From Phycisphaerae bacterium (GTDB lineage: Bacteria > Planctomycetota > Phycisphaerae > UBA1845 > Fen-1342), in the NCBI GenBank assembly GCA_020058145.1, contig JAGVEP010000244.1:1-8974 (forward strand): DNA of 8,974 bases, written 5' to 3'. Shown one piece after another: positions 1 through 6,840 of the stretch. The notes under the pieces are model-generated. The model had not been told where the DNA came from and did not search any database. It was given only the letters and a program-made list of their open reading frames with translations. Each line of letters opens with the position of its first letter. The first letter of the stretch is position 1. The translations under genes and the position numbers were made by a program.

Positions 1-96
1 CACGGCTTCCTCGGCCGCCACCATACGCCGGGCACGCTCATTCAGATGCGGCCAAAGCTGGACGAACTTCCGCTTGAGTTCTGAGGGGGCTTTCAT
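1..96 (-). CDS. ISAzo13-like transposase, N-terminal fragment (runs off left edge)
   Basis: Reading the minus strand from an ATG at 96-94 gives 32 codons open to the window edge: MKAPSELKRKFVQLWPHLNE, then RARRMVAAEEAV. This resembles the N-terminus of ISAzo13-family transposases, where a 'K(F/Y)..L.P.L(D/N)ER.RR..AA.EA' stretch precedes a helix-turn-helix; that match is from memory of the family, not a search. The DDE catalytic domain would lie outside the window, so intactness cannot be judged. A G-rich run directly upstream of the ATG could serve as the ribosome-binding site and lies at the base of a hairpin at 100-121. A short ORF at a window edge is weak evidence by itself; the family-like motif is what supports the call. 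Confidence 0.65.
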   Translation of the reverse strand, partial: MKAPSELKRKFVQLWPHLNERARRMVAAEEAV

Positions 97-99
97 GCC

Positions 100-121
100 C
101 CCCAAGCATAGCTGCTTGGGG
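100..121. repeat. 9-bp inverted repeat upstream of the transposase start
   Basis: CCCCAAGCA (100-108) and TGCTTGGGG (113-121) form a perfect 9-bp stem with a 4-nt loop. In the minus-strand transcript the 3' arm carries the G-run next to the transposase ATG (96-94), so the folded RNA could mask the ribosome-binding site. Several insertion sequences use such hairpins to block transposase translation on read-through transcripts (established for IS10/IS50-type elements; applied here by inference). It could instead belong to the terminal region of the element. Confidence 0.55.
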
Positions 122-243
122 TCGTAGTGTAAATGTTATTTATTGACAGCGCCTAAGGCCCAAGACCGAAGGCGGATTCGGCAAGAGCTCTTGGGCGCGC
201 CCTGCTCCCAAGCCACTTTCGATCGTAATCCTGCGAACCCACT

Positions 244-267
244 GGTGCCAACCTGCTTGGTTGGACC
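244..267. repeat. Small imperfect inverted repeat in the intergenic region
   Basis: CCAACC (248-253) and GGTTGG (259-264) pair around a TGCTT loop; GGT (244-246) and ACC (265-267) extend the stem past one bulged base. It lies between the transposase fragment and the PerR-like gene. With no T-tract and no gene ending nearby, its role is unknown. The rest of 97-313 shows no gene or RNA that I recognise. Confidence 0.35.
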
Positions 268-313
268 GTGGTGGCCCCGCCGGCTGCCGTGGCCCGCGTG
301 GAGCGGCGCCGCA

Positions 314-342
314 TTGACATAATCCGACCTTAGACTTAGTAT
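314..342 (+). promoter_or_regulatory. Sigma70-type promoter of the PerR-like gene, predicted leaderless
   Basis: A perfect TTGACA -35 (314-319) is followed after 17 bp by TAGTAT (337-342), a 4/6 match to TATAAT. The expected start of transcription, 6-7 nt beyond the -10, falls on the GTG at 349 or next to the ATG at 352. No Shine-Dalgarno sequence exists between the -10 and these codons, so a leaderless mRNA is the simplest reading. Confidence 0.65.
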
Positions 343-348
343 CATTCC

Positions 349-750
349 GTGATGCCGGATATCATCCAGGTTCTTCGCCGTCATGGGATCCAGGCGACGC
401 CGCAGCGGATCGCTGTGGCCGAGTACGTCCTCGCGGCGAACACGCACCCGTCGGCCGACGAGATTTGGGAGCAAGTCCGCCGGCGGTGCCCGACCCTGTC
501 CCGCGCAACGGTCTACAACACGTTGAAGCTGTTCGTTGACAAGGGGCTGATCAAGCTGCAGGTGCTCAAGGAGGGCACGGTCGTGTTCGATCCGCGGGTC
601 GATGCCCATCATCACTTCATCGACGTGGACACGGGCAAGATCTATGACGTGCCCTGGAAGGCGCTCAAGGTCTCAGGCGAGAAGGCGCTGCGCGATTTTC
701 ACGTTCGCGAGTATCAGGTGATCATGCGCGGACGTAAGCGCAGGAAGTAG
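349..750 (+). CDS. perR: PerR-like Fur-family peroxide/metal-responsive repressor, cysteine-pair-free
   Basis: This is a Fur-family repressor of about 132 residues (normal length), read from GTG 349 or ATG 352. The N-terminal winged helix spans roughly residues 1-75 (ATG numbering), with a clear recognition helix 'LSRATVYNTLKLF' at 49-61. The C-terminal dimerisation half carries regulatory metal ligands at H32, D80, H86, H88 and D99; their spacing matches Bacillus PerR H37, D85, H91, H93 and D104. Aspartate rather than glutamate at position 80 favours PerR over Fur. Both structural-zinc CxxC pairs are missing: the first reads 'DVDT' and the C-terminus 'VIMRGRKRRK' has none; the only cysteine is C46. 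Its position just upstream of a catalase gene on the same strand supports peroxide sensing by metal-catalysed histidine oxidation (known for PerR, inferred here). It may be autoregulated. A general Fur or Irr-like role is the alternative. Confidence 0.88.
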   Translation: MMPDIIQVLRRHGIQATPQRIAVAEYVLAANTHPSADEIWEQVRRRCPTLSRATVYNTLKLFVDKGLIKLQVLKEGTVVFDPRVDAHHHFIDVDTGKIYDVPWKALKVSGEKALRDFHVREYQVIMRGRKRRK

Positions 751-792
751 GTTCGGCGGTTCGTGTGTTGTTTTTAAGCGGAAGTGGACATC

Positions 793-806
793 GTCTAAAT
801 ATCGAC
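793..806. promoter_or_regulatory. Candidate operator upstream of katA
   Basis: GTCTAAATATCGAC is an imperfect 14-bp palindrome (5 of 7 positions pair) in the AT-richest part of the 751-845 spacer. Its minus strand contains TTAGAC, a hexamer also present at 330-335 in the spacer of the perR promoter. A shared PerR-type operator is an inference; it does not match the Bacillus Per box well. A TGGACA at 785-790 could be a -35 element, but no convincing -10 lies at normal spacing. Confidence 0.3.
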
Positions 807-845
807 ATGCTCTAACACTGGCGCTTGTTCAGAAAGGAGTTCGCG

Positions 846-2285
846 ATGGAGAAGAAACGTCAACTCACCACGTCGGCCGGCATTCCCGTCGGCGACAACC
901 AGAACGCCCTGACCGCCGGCCCGCGCGGGCCGCTGCTGGTGCAGGACTGGCAGCTCTTTGAAAAGCACGCCCACTTCAATCGGGAGCGCATCCCCGAGCG
1001 CGTCGTCCATGCGAAGGGTTCGGGCGCGTACGGCACGTTCACGGTCACCGGCGACATCACGAAGTACACCAAGGCCGACATCTTCTCAAAGGTTGGCAAG
1101 AAGACCGAGTGCTTCGTGCGTTTCTCGACGGTCGCCGGCGAGCGCGGCGCCGCGGACGCCGAGCGCGATGTGCGCGGCTTTGCCCTGAAGTTCTACACGG
1201 AGGAGGGCAACTGGGACCTAGTCGGCAACAACACACCCGTGTTCTTTGTCCGCGACCCATACAAGTTCTCCGATTTCATCCACACGCAGAAGCGTGATCC
1301 GGCCACGAACCTGCGGTGCAATACCATGCAGTGGGACTTCTGGTCGCTCTCGCCCGAGAGCCTGCACCAGGTCACGATCCTGTTCTCGGATCGGGGGCTG
1401 CCCAAGAGCTTCCGCCACATGCACGGCTTCGGCAGCCACACGTATAGCTTCATCAACGCGAAGAACGAGCGCTACTGGGTGAAGTTCCACTTCAAGACCA
1501 TGCAGGGCATAGCGAACCTGACCGACGCCGAGTCGGCACAACTCATCGGCCGGGACCGCGAGAGCCATCAGCGCGACCTGTACGAGTCCATCGCCAAAGG
1601 CGATTTTCCCAAGTGGCGCGTGATGGTGCAGGTCATGCCGGAGCGTGACGCCGAGAAGACGCCGTACAACCCGTTCGACCTGACGAAGGTCTGGCCGCAC
1701 GGCGACTACCCGCTGATCGAGGTCGGCGTGCTGGAACTGAACCGCAACCCCGAGAACTACTTCGCCGAGGTCGAGCAGTCGGCCTTCTCGCCGGCGAACG
1801 TTGTACCGGGCATTAGTCATAGCCCCGACAAGATGCTGCAGTTCCGCATCTTCTCTTATGCCGACGCACACCGGTACCGCCTGGGCGTCAACTACGAGAG
1901 CCTGCCCGTGAACCGGCCGCGCTGCCCGGTCGCCACGTATCACCGGGACGGCACCATGCGGTTCGACGACAACAGCGGCGGGAATGTCAACTACGAGCCC
2001 AACAGTCGGGGTGGCCCCACCGAGGATCCGCGATTCAAGGAGCCGCCGCTGCACATCAGCGGCGACGCCGATCGGTACGACCATCGGCAGGGCAATGACG
2101 ACTATACGCAGGCCGGCAACCTGTATCGCCTGCTCCCGGCGGCCGAGCGCGAGCACCTGCACCGAGCGATCGCGAACGCGATGCAGGGCGTGCCCACGGA
2201 GATCATCGAGCGACAGCTCGGCCACTTCGCCAAGGCCGACCCGGCCTACGCGGACGGCGTGCGGCAGGCGCTGCGCCTACATTAG
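846..2285 (+). CDS. katA: Monofunctional haem catalase (clade 3 type)
   Basis: This 479-residue catalase converts hydrogen peroxide to water and oxygen. Its length fits the small-subunit clade 3 enzymes. Visible active-site elements are the catalytic histidine H55 in 'RVVHAKGSGAYGTF', the 'FVRFSTVAGERG' segment near 90-101, the distal asparagine at about N128-N129 in 'VGNNTPVFFVRDP', and the proximal haem-ligand tyrosine Y338 in 'RIFSYADAHRYRLG'. No signal peptide is seen, so it should be cytoplasmic. The ATG at 846 is preferred because AGAAAGGAG (831-839) sits 6 nt before it; an in-frame TTG at 825 lies upstream of that site and is rejected. The gene starts 95 bp after the PerR-like regulator, which probably represses it until peroxide inactivates the repressor. 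No key residue is missing and no frameshift is seen. Confidence 0.97.
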   Translation: MEKKRQLTTSAGIPVGDNQNALTAGPRGPLLVQDWQLFEKHAHFNRERIPERVVHAKGSGAYGTFTVTGDITKYTKADIFSKVGKKTECFVRFSTVAGERGAADAERDVRGFALKFYTEEGNWDLVGNNTPVFFVRDPYKFSDFIHTQKRDPATNLRCNTMQWDFWSLSPESLHQVTILFSDRGLPKSFRHMHGFGSHTYSFINAKNERYWVKFHFKTMQGIANLTDAESAQLIGRDRESHQRDLYESIAKGDFPKWRVMVQVMPERDAEKTPYNPFDLTKVWPHGDYPLIEVGVLELNRNPENYFAEVEQSAFSPANVVPGISHSPDKMLQFRIFSYADAHRYRLGVNYESLPVNRPRCPVATYHRDGTMRFDDNSGGNVNYEPNSRGGPTEDPRFKEPPLHISGDADRYDHRQGNDDYTQAGNLYRLLPAAEREHLHRAIANAMQGVPTEIIERQLGHFAKADPAYADGVRQALRLH

Positions 2286-2347
2286 TTGACCAACCTGGAT
2301 GCGGCGAACGTCGTGGCCGTCGGCTGTGTTAAAGATAATCGTGAAGG

Positions 2348-2557
2348 CTAAGCTTGGCCGGCCCGGTCCCGGGGGCGGTAAGGCGGTTGCCCGGCGCAGC
2401 GGACGTATTGCTGTTCCCAGGCCGCAAACGCGGCGGCCAGCGCCGAACTCCGCAGGAGTAGATCGAACAGCCGGACCGGGTGGTCCGGTGGTAGAGCGTC
2501 GTCCAGGCGTTCCGTCCAGAGCACCTGTTGCTGACGAGGTAGTTCCGCTTGTCGAAA
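2348..2557 (-). pseudogene. Remnant of an IS1182-like transposase N-terminus
   Basis: The minus-strand frame from 2557 to a TAG at 2350-2348 reads 69 codons, including 'FRQAELPRQQQVLWTERLDD', 'ALPPDHPVRLFDLLL' and 'AWEQQYVRCAGQPPYRPRD'. This is the conserved opening of IS1182-type (DUF772) transposases, where 'ERLDD.LP.DHPVR' leads to 'GQPPY.PR' (family pattern recalled, not searched). No start codon or ribosome-binding site opens the frame; it stops about ten residues after GQPPY, and the DDE catalytic domain is absent on either side. It is therefore a dead fragment left between katA and acs. No flanking terminal repeats or target duplication could be made out. Confidence 0.6.
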
Positions 2558-2953
2558 ACCAGCCAGGCCGCATGCCTCCGGCTCCGTTCCGCCTGCGACG
2601 CACGCCTCGGATCCTCACGCTCACCTTCCCCTATCAATCCGCGTGCCAAATACTTCGACAGTCTCGCCAGCGTGGGGCTCGGACAGGAGGCTCGCCGCGC
2701 GGGGCGGCTAGCACGGTTTTGGACCACACCCCCCGTCTGGGCCACCAGGCGAACCGGGTTGCGAAAGCTCTCTTCATCTGATATGAGGATGAATTCACCC
2801 GGAAGCCGGCGATCCGGCACGCCACTTGCGCGGCGTATGAGAATTATGTGTACGGGCGGTTGGCCAATGTGTATCCCGGCGCCCCGCGCAGCGTGGGCGC
2901 GTGTCCGCTTTTGACGCCCTGCCCTGCGCAGGAGCCGCTATTAGGAGATGCTG
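2558..2953. other. Gene-poor stretch and acs leader, no recognised gene
   Basis: Open frames exist on both strands (for example 2634-2825 and 2329-2820 on the minus strand, 2549-2914 on the plus strand), but none has a good ribosome-binding site or a family motif that I recognise; this may be further decayed mobile-element sequence. The final 100 bp is the acs leader, with a possible hairpin pairing GCGCCC (2879-2884) with GGGCGC (2895-2900) and a 10-bp palindrome CCTGCGCAGG (2923-2932). An AT-rich patch at 2836-2852 is the likeliest promoter area, but no -35/-10 pair is convincing. Confidence 0.4.
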
Positions 2954-4915
2954 ATGCCCCAGGAAAAGATGACGGACTCCGGCACCAACGAGCGCCTGTT
3001 CAACCCACCGGCGAGCTTCGTGCAGCGCGCCCACATCAAGTCGCTGGACGAGTACAAACGCATGTACGAGAAGTCCATCCAGGACCCGGAGGGCTTCTGG
3101 GGCGAGATCGCCAACGGCTTCTATTGGAAGCAGAAGTGGAACAAGGTCCGCGAGTACGAATGGAAGGACAAGATCACCGTCAAGTTTTTCCCAGGCGCGA
3201 AGACCAACATCGCCTACAACTGCCTCGACCGGCACCTGGAGAAGCGGGCCAACCAGGTCGCGCTGATCTGGGAGGGCAATGAGCCCGCCGAAAGCAAGAA
3301 AGTCACGTACCAAGAGCTGCACGAGCAGGTCTGCAAGTTCGCGAACGTGCTCAAAGCGCTCGGCGTCGAGAAGGGCGACCGCGTCTGCCTGTTCCTGCAG
3401 ATGATTCCCGAGCTGCCGGTCGCGATGCTCGCTTGCGCGCGGATCGGCGCGGTTCACTCGGTCGTCTTCGGCGCGTTCTCCGAGGATTCGCTCCGCGACC
3501 GTATTCAGGACTCGACCTGCAAGGTGCTGATCACGCAGGACACGGCCCTCCGCGGCAGCAAGAATGACATCCCCATGAAGACCAAGGGCGACGCCGCGGT
3601 TGCCCAGTGCCCCAGCATCGAGAAGGTCATCGTCGTCAAGCGTACCGGCCATTTCGTCCCGATGAAGACGGGCCGCGACCTCTGGTGGCAGGAGGTGATG
3701 GCCAAGGCGTCGAACGTGTGCGAACCCGAGTGGGTCGACGCCGAGGACCCGCTGTTCATCCTCTACACCTCCGGCTCGACTGGCAAGCCGAAGGGCGTGC
3801 TGCACACCACGGCCGGCTACATGGTTTTCGCCGCGGTCACGCACAAGTGGATTTTCGATTACCACGACGGCGACATCTTCTGGTGTACCGCGGACATCGG
3901 CTGGGTCACCGGGCACTCGTACATCGTCTACGGTCCGTTGTGCAATGGGGCCACCAGCCTGATGTTCGAAGGCGTCCCGACCTACCCGACCGCCAGCCGC
4001 TTCTGGGACGTGGTGGACAAGTACAAGGTCAACGAGTTCTACACGGCCCCGACCGCCATCCGCGCCCTGATGCGCGAAGGCGAGAAATGGGTCGACGGCC
4101 ACGACCTGTCGAGCCTCCGCCTGCTCGGCTCCGTCGGCGAGCCGATCAACCCCGAGGCTTGGATGTGGTATCACAAGCACGTCGGCCGCGAGCGCTGCCC
4201 AATCGTCGATACCTGGTGGCAAACCGAGACCGGCGGCATCCTGATTACGCCGCTGCCGGGTGCGATCCCCACCAAGCCCGGTTCGGCGACGCTGCCGTTC
4301 TTCGGCGTGAAGCCGGCGATCATCGACGAGCACGGGAAGTTCCTCGAAGGCCCGGCCTCCGGCGCCCTGTTCATCACGGAGCCGTGGCCCGGCATCATGC
4401 GTACCGTTTACGGGCAGCACGAGCGGTTCAAGGAGATGTACTTCACGCGCGTCCCCGGCTATTACTTCACCGGTGACGGCTGCAAGCGCGATGCGGACGG
4501 GTACTACTGGATCACCGGCCGGATCGACGATGTCATCAACGTCTCCGGTCACCGGCTCGGCACCGCCGAGGTAGAAAGTGCGCTCGTGTCGCACCCCTAC
4601 GTGGCCGAAGCCGCGGTCGTCGGTTATCCGCACGACCTGAAGGGCCAGGGCATCTACGCCTACGTCACGCTGAAGGTCGGACGCGAGTACACCGACGAGC
4701 TGCGCAAGGAACTCATAGTCCACGTTTCCAAGGAAATCGGCCCGATCGCGCGGCCGGACGTGATTCACTGGGCCCCGGCGCTGCCCAAGACACGTAGCGG
4801 CAAGATCATGCGGCGGATTCTCCGCAAAATTGCCGAGGGCCAGATCGACCAGATTGGCGACACCTCGACGCTGGCGGATCCCAGCGTGGTGCAGAACCTG
4901 ATCGACCACAAGTAA
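2954..4915 (+). CDS. acs: Acetyl-CoA synthetase (AMP-forming)
   Basis: This 653-residue protein is full length for acetyl-CoA synthetase, which makes acetyl-CoA from acetate, ATP and CoA through acetyl-adenylate in the cytoplasm. Visible adenylate-forming motifs are 'YTSGSTGKPKGV' at about 271-282 (phosphate-binding loop), 'DTWWQTETGG' around 419-428, 'YYFTGDG' and 'GRIDDVINVSGHRLG' (hinge into the C-terminal domain), and 'PKTRSGKIMRR' with K617, the lysine that is reversibly acetylated in the family. WWQTETGG with an otherwise standard acetate-pocket region favours acetate over longer acids. AGGAG at 2943-2947 abuts an ATG at 2948 but is 6 nt from the ATG at 2954, so the latter is chosen; the earlier start would add two residues. 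An OFA-family transporter follows 155 bp downstream. No regulator-binding site can be defined. Confidence 0.96.
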   Translation: MPQEKMTDSGTNERLFNPPASFVQRAHIKSLDEYKRMYEKSIQDPEGFWGEIANGFYWKQKWNKVREYEWKDKITVKFFPGAKTNIAYNCLDRHLEKRANQVALIWEGNEPAESKKVTYQELHEQVCKFANVLKALGVEKGDRVCLFLQMIPELPVAMLACARIGAVHSVVFGAFSEDSLRDRIQDSTCKVLITQDTALRGSKNDIPMKTKGDAAVAQCPSIEKVIVVKRTGHFVPMKTGRDLWWQEVMAKASNVCEPEWVDAEDPLFILYTSGSTGKPKGVLHTTAGYMVFAAVTHKWIFDYHDGDIFWCTADIGWVTGHSYIVYGPLCNGATSLMFEGVPTYPTASRFWDVVDKYKVNEFYTAPTAIRALMREGEKWVDGHDLSSLRLLGSVGEPINPEAWMWYHKHVGRERCPIVDTWWQTETGGILITPLPGAIPTKPGSATLPFFGVKPAIIDEHGKFLEGPASGALFITEPWPGIMRTVYGQHERFKEMYFTRVPGYYFTGDGCKRDADGYYWITGRIDDVINVSGHRLGTAEVESALVSHPYVAEAAVVGYPHDLKGQGIYAYVTLKVGREYTDELRKELIVHVSKEIGPIARPDVIHWAPALPKTRSGKIMRRILRKIAEGQIDQIGDTSTLADPSVVQNLIDHK

Positions 4916-4947
4916 CGCACGTGAAGGTGGGCCTGACTCACCACGCT

Positions 4948-4983
4948 GGGCGGCACGCACGGAGGAACGCGTGCGTGCCGCCC
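4948..4983 (+). terminator. Strong 14-bp hairpin after acs
   Basis: GGGCGGCACGCACG (4948-4961) pairs perfectly with CGTGCGTGCCGCCC (4970-4983) around an 8-nt loop, starting 32 nt after the acs stop. No T-tract follows, so it is not a canonical intrinsic terminator. It may terminate weakly, protect the acs mRNA 3' end, or uncouple acs from the transporter gene downstream. Confidence 0.6.
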
Positions 4984-5070
4984 CGAACTCGCCGGCCGGA
5001 TCCCACCGCCAATCGTACGGTGCGTCCGTGACCTACCCGTTGCGCACGGCAACACGCAAGGAGTACACAC

Positions 5071-6660
5071 ATGACGACTGCGGCCATTCCCCAGGACCGC
5101 ACGCAAACGGTGACCCCCGCCACGCGCTGGCTGGTCCTGAGCGGCGCGATCATCGTGCAGCTCATCCTCGGCACGGTGTACGGCTATAGCATTTTCTGGG
5201 CCCCGCTCGAAGCCAAGATCTATCCGCCGATCATTACGGAAGCTGAACGAGAAACCCACATCGCCGGCGGGCAGGAGCTGGGCAACGTGACCGTGGTGGC
5301 GGACGCGGCGGCGGCGAAACGGCTCGGCGACACACGGCAGGGATACCTGAAGTACGCCTTCGCCATTTGCATCCTGTCCTTTGCGGTCGTGATGGTGATT
5401 GCCGGCCGTATCCAGGATGTCACCGGGCCGCGGTTCCCCGCGGTGGTGGGCGCGTGCTTCATGGCCGCGGGCTTTGTGCTGGCCGGGTTGATGAACAACC
5501 CGTTCGTGTTCCTGCTGTCGCACGCGGCCTTTACCGGTGCGGTCGGGATCGTCCTGCTGATGGTGTTCCACGTTATCGCCGGCAAACTGAACCCGGACGA
5601 ATACCCCATCATCCGCTATGCACCGCTCGGCATCACCGCCGCGGTGGCCGTGGCCGGCGTCACGCTGGGAAACCAGTATGTAGGCCACAACGGCGAATTC
5701 GATCAGTTATTCCTGCTGTGGGGTACGGTCGGTTTCCTGGCCGGTGCCGGGATCGGGTTCGCCTACGTTTGCCCGATTGCAGCGCTAATTAAGTGGTTCC
5801 CGAAGCAAAAGGGCCTGGTCTCGGGACTCGCGGTCGCGGGCTTTGGCTTTGGGGCGTACGTGTTCAAGGACCAGACCGTCGGGGCGCTGGCGTACATCAA
5901 TGCCCGCGGCGTGCTCGATTTCTTCCTCGTTCACGCGGGTGTCTGTCTGGTCGGCATTACGCTGGGTGCCATGCTCCTCCGCAACCCGCCCGGTACGCCA
6001 GCAAAGGTCGCGGGCGAATCCGACTGGCAGGAAACGCTGCGGCGACCCGCGTTTTACGTGCTGTGGCTGATGTACTTCAGCGGCGCTCTGGCCGGCCTGA
6101 TGGTCATCGGCATTGTCGCTGTCTTCGCGGGCGAGCAGCTCGTCGAGGCCCAGAAAGCTGCCGGCGCCGCGCTCGACGCCGCCGCGACGAAGGCGCTGCT
6201 GATCAAGGGGGCGGCGGCGGTCGGTTATCTGGCGATCTTCAACGCCCTGGGCCGGATCGCATGGGGCTTGCTCTCCGACCGGATCGGCCGCACCACGGCC
6301 TTTGTGGCCATGTTTGTCTTCCAGGCCGTCATGATGTTCCTGCTCGCCGGTATGAAGACCGAGTTCACGATTGCCATCGGGGCCTGCATCGTCGGTTTCA
6401 ATTACGGCGGCATTTTTGCCCTGTTCCCCTCGGCCACGGCTGAGCTGTTCGGGGCGAAGAACCTGGGGGCCAACTACGGCTGGTTGTTCACGTCCTACGG
6501 CATTGCCGGCCTCGTGGGCATTGCCGCCGGCAACACCGCCAAGACGATGACGGGCAGCTACCAGGCGGCGTTCGTGCTGGCGGGGTGCTTGTGCGTGGTC
6601 TCGGCGATCCTGGCAATCGGGCTGCAACTCGCGCGCCAGCGGGCGCCGGTGGTCGGGTAG
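5071..6660 (+). CDS. OFA-family MFS transporter (oxalate/formate antiporter type)
   Basis: This 529-residue inner-membrane protein belongs to the major facilitator superfamily. It opens with a cytoplasmic tail and then TM1 containing 'LGTVYGYSIFWAPLE' (31-47), the hallmark start of OFA-family carriers such as OxlT. Later segments fit too: 'RIQDVTGPR', 'CPIAALIKWFPKQKGLVSGL' and the second-half motif 'GRIAWGLLSDRIGR'. It is longer than OxlT (about 420) because of a hydrophilic loop of about 48 residues between TM1 and TM2 (46-94) and an Ala-rich insert at about 354-380. AAGGAG at 5058-5063, 7 nt before the ATG, supports the start. Following acs on the same strand suggests acetate or another short monocarboxylate as substrate; that is inference, since OFA substrates are not readable from sequence. 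Confidence 0.85.
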   Translation: MTTAAIPQDRTQTVTPATRWLVLSGAIIVQLILGTVYGYSIFWAPLEAKIYPPIITEAERETHIAGGQELGNVTVVADAAAAKRLGDTRQGYLKYAFAICILSFAVVMVIAGRIQDVTGPRFPAVVGACFMAAGFVLAGLMNNPFVFLLSHAAFTGAVGIVLLMVFHVIAGKLNPDEYPIIRYAPLGITAAVAVAGVTLGNQYVGHNGEFDQLFLLWGTVGFLAGAGIGFAYVCPIAALIKWFPKQKGLVSGLAVAGFGFGAYVFKDQTVGALAYINARGVLDFFLVHAGVCLVGITLGAMLLRNPPGTPAKVAGESDWQETLRRPAFYVLWLMYFSGALAGLMVIGIVAVFAGEQLVEAQKAAGAALDAAATKALLIKGAAAVGYLAIFNALGRIAWGLLSDRIGRTTAFVAMFVFQAVMMFLLAGMKTEFTIAIGACIVGFNYGGIFALFPSATAELFGAKNLGANYGWLFTSYGIAGLVGIAAGNTAKTMTGSYQAAFVLAGCLCVVSAILAIGLQLARQRAPVVG

Positions 6661-6690
6661 CGTACCGCTTAGGAAAAGCAGCATCCGCGA

Positions 6691-6718
6691 CGACCCGCTA
6701 GCGCCTTCGGCTAGGTCG
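6691..6718 (+). terminator. Possible terminator hairpin after the transporter
   Basis: CGAC (6691-6694) and CTAGC (6698-6702) pair with GCTAG (6710-6714) and GTCG (6715-6718), with a 3-nt bulge on the 5' side and a 7-nt loop containing TTCG. It begins 31 nt past the transporter stop. No T-run follows, so the call rests on the fold and position. Confidence 0.4.
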
Positions 6719-6840
6719 GCGGGGGTTGCGCATGGCCCGCTGGCCGCACGAACGACAGCGGTCTGAGAATCGACCAAGATCGCCGGCGAGTCGCGCAAGT
6801 CTCGTGACAATAGGGTGTTATGCGCTGGGAGGTTTTTTCT

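Noticed and set aside
136..615. A 159-codon open frame on the minus strand
   Set aside because: Most of it is antisense to the PerR-like gene and its promoter; no motif supports it.
825..845. Upstream TTG start for the catalase
   Set aside because: The Shine-Dalgarno sequence at 831-839 lies downstream of this TTG and serves the ATG at 846.
1218..2225. A 335-codon open frame on the minus strand
   Set aside because: It is antisense to the unambiguous catalase gene and shows no family motif.
2299..2781. A 160-codon plus-strand open frame between katA and acs
   Set aside because: It is Pro/Arg/Gly-rich, lacks a Shine-Dalgarno site, and lies opposite the transposase remnant, which has the better motif support.
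2795..4960. A 721-codon open frame on the minus strand
   Set aside because: It is antisense to acs, has no recognisable motif or ribosome-binding site, and has the composition expected of a shadow of a G+C-rich gene.
6833..6838. T-run as an intrinsic terminator of the transporter gene
   Set aside because: No stem precedes the six T residues on either strand; they belong to the AT-rich promoter island of the pseudopilin gene.
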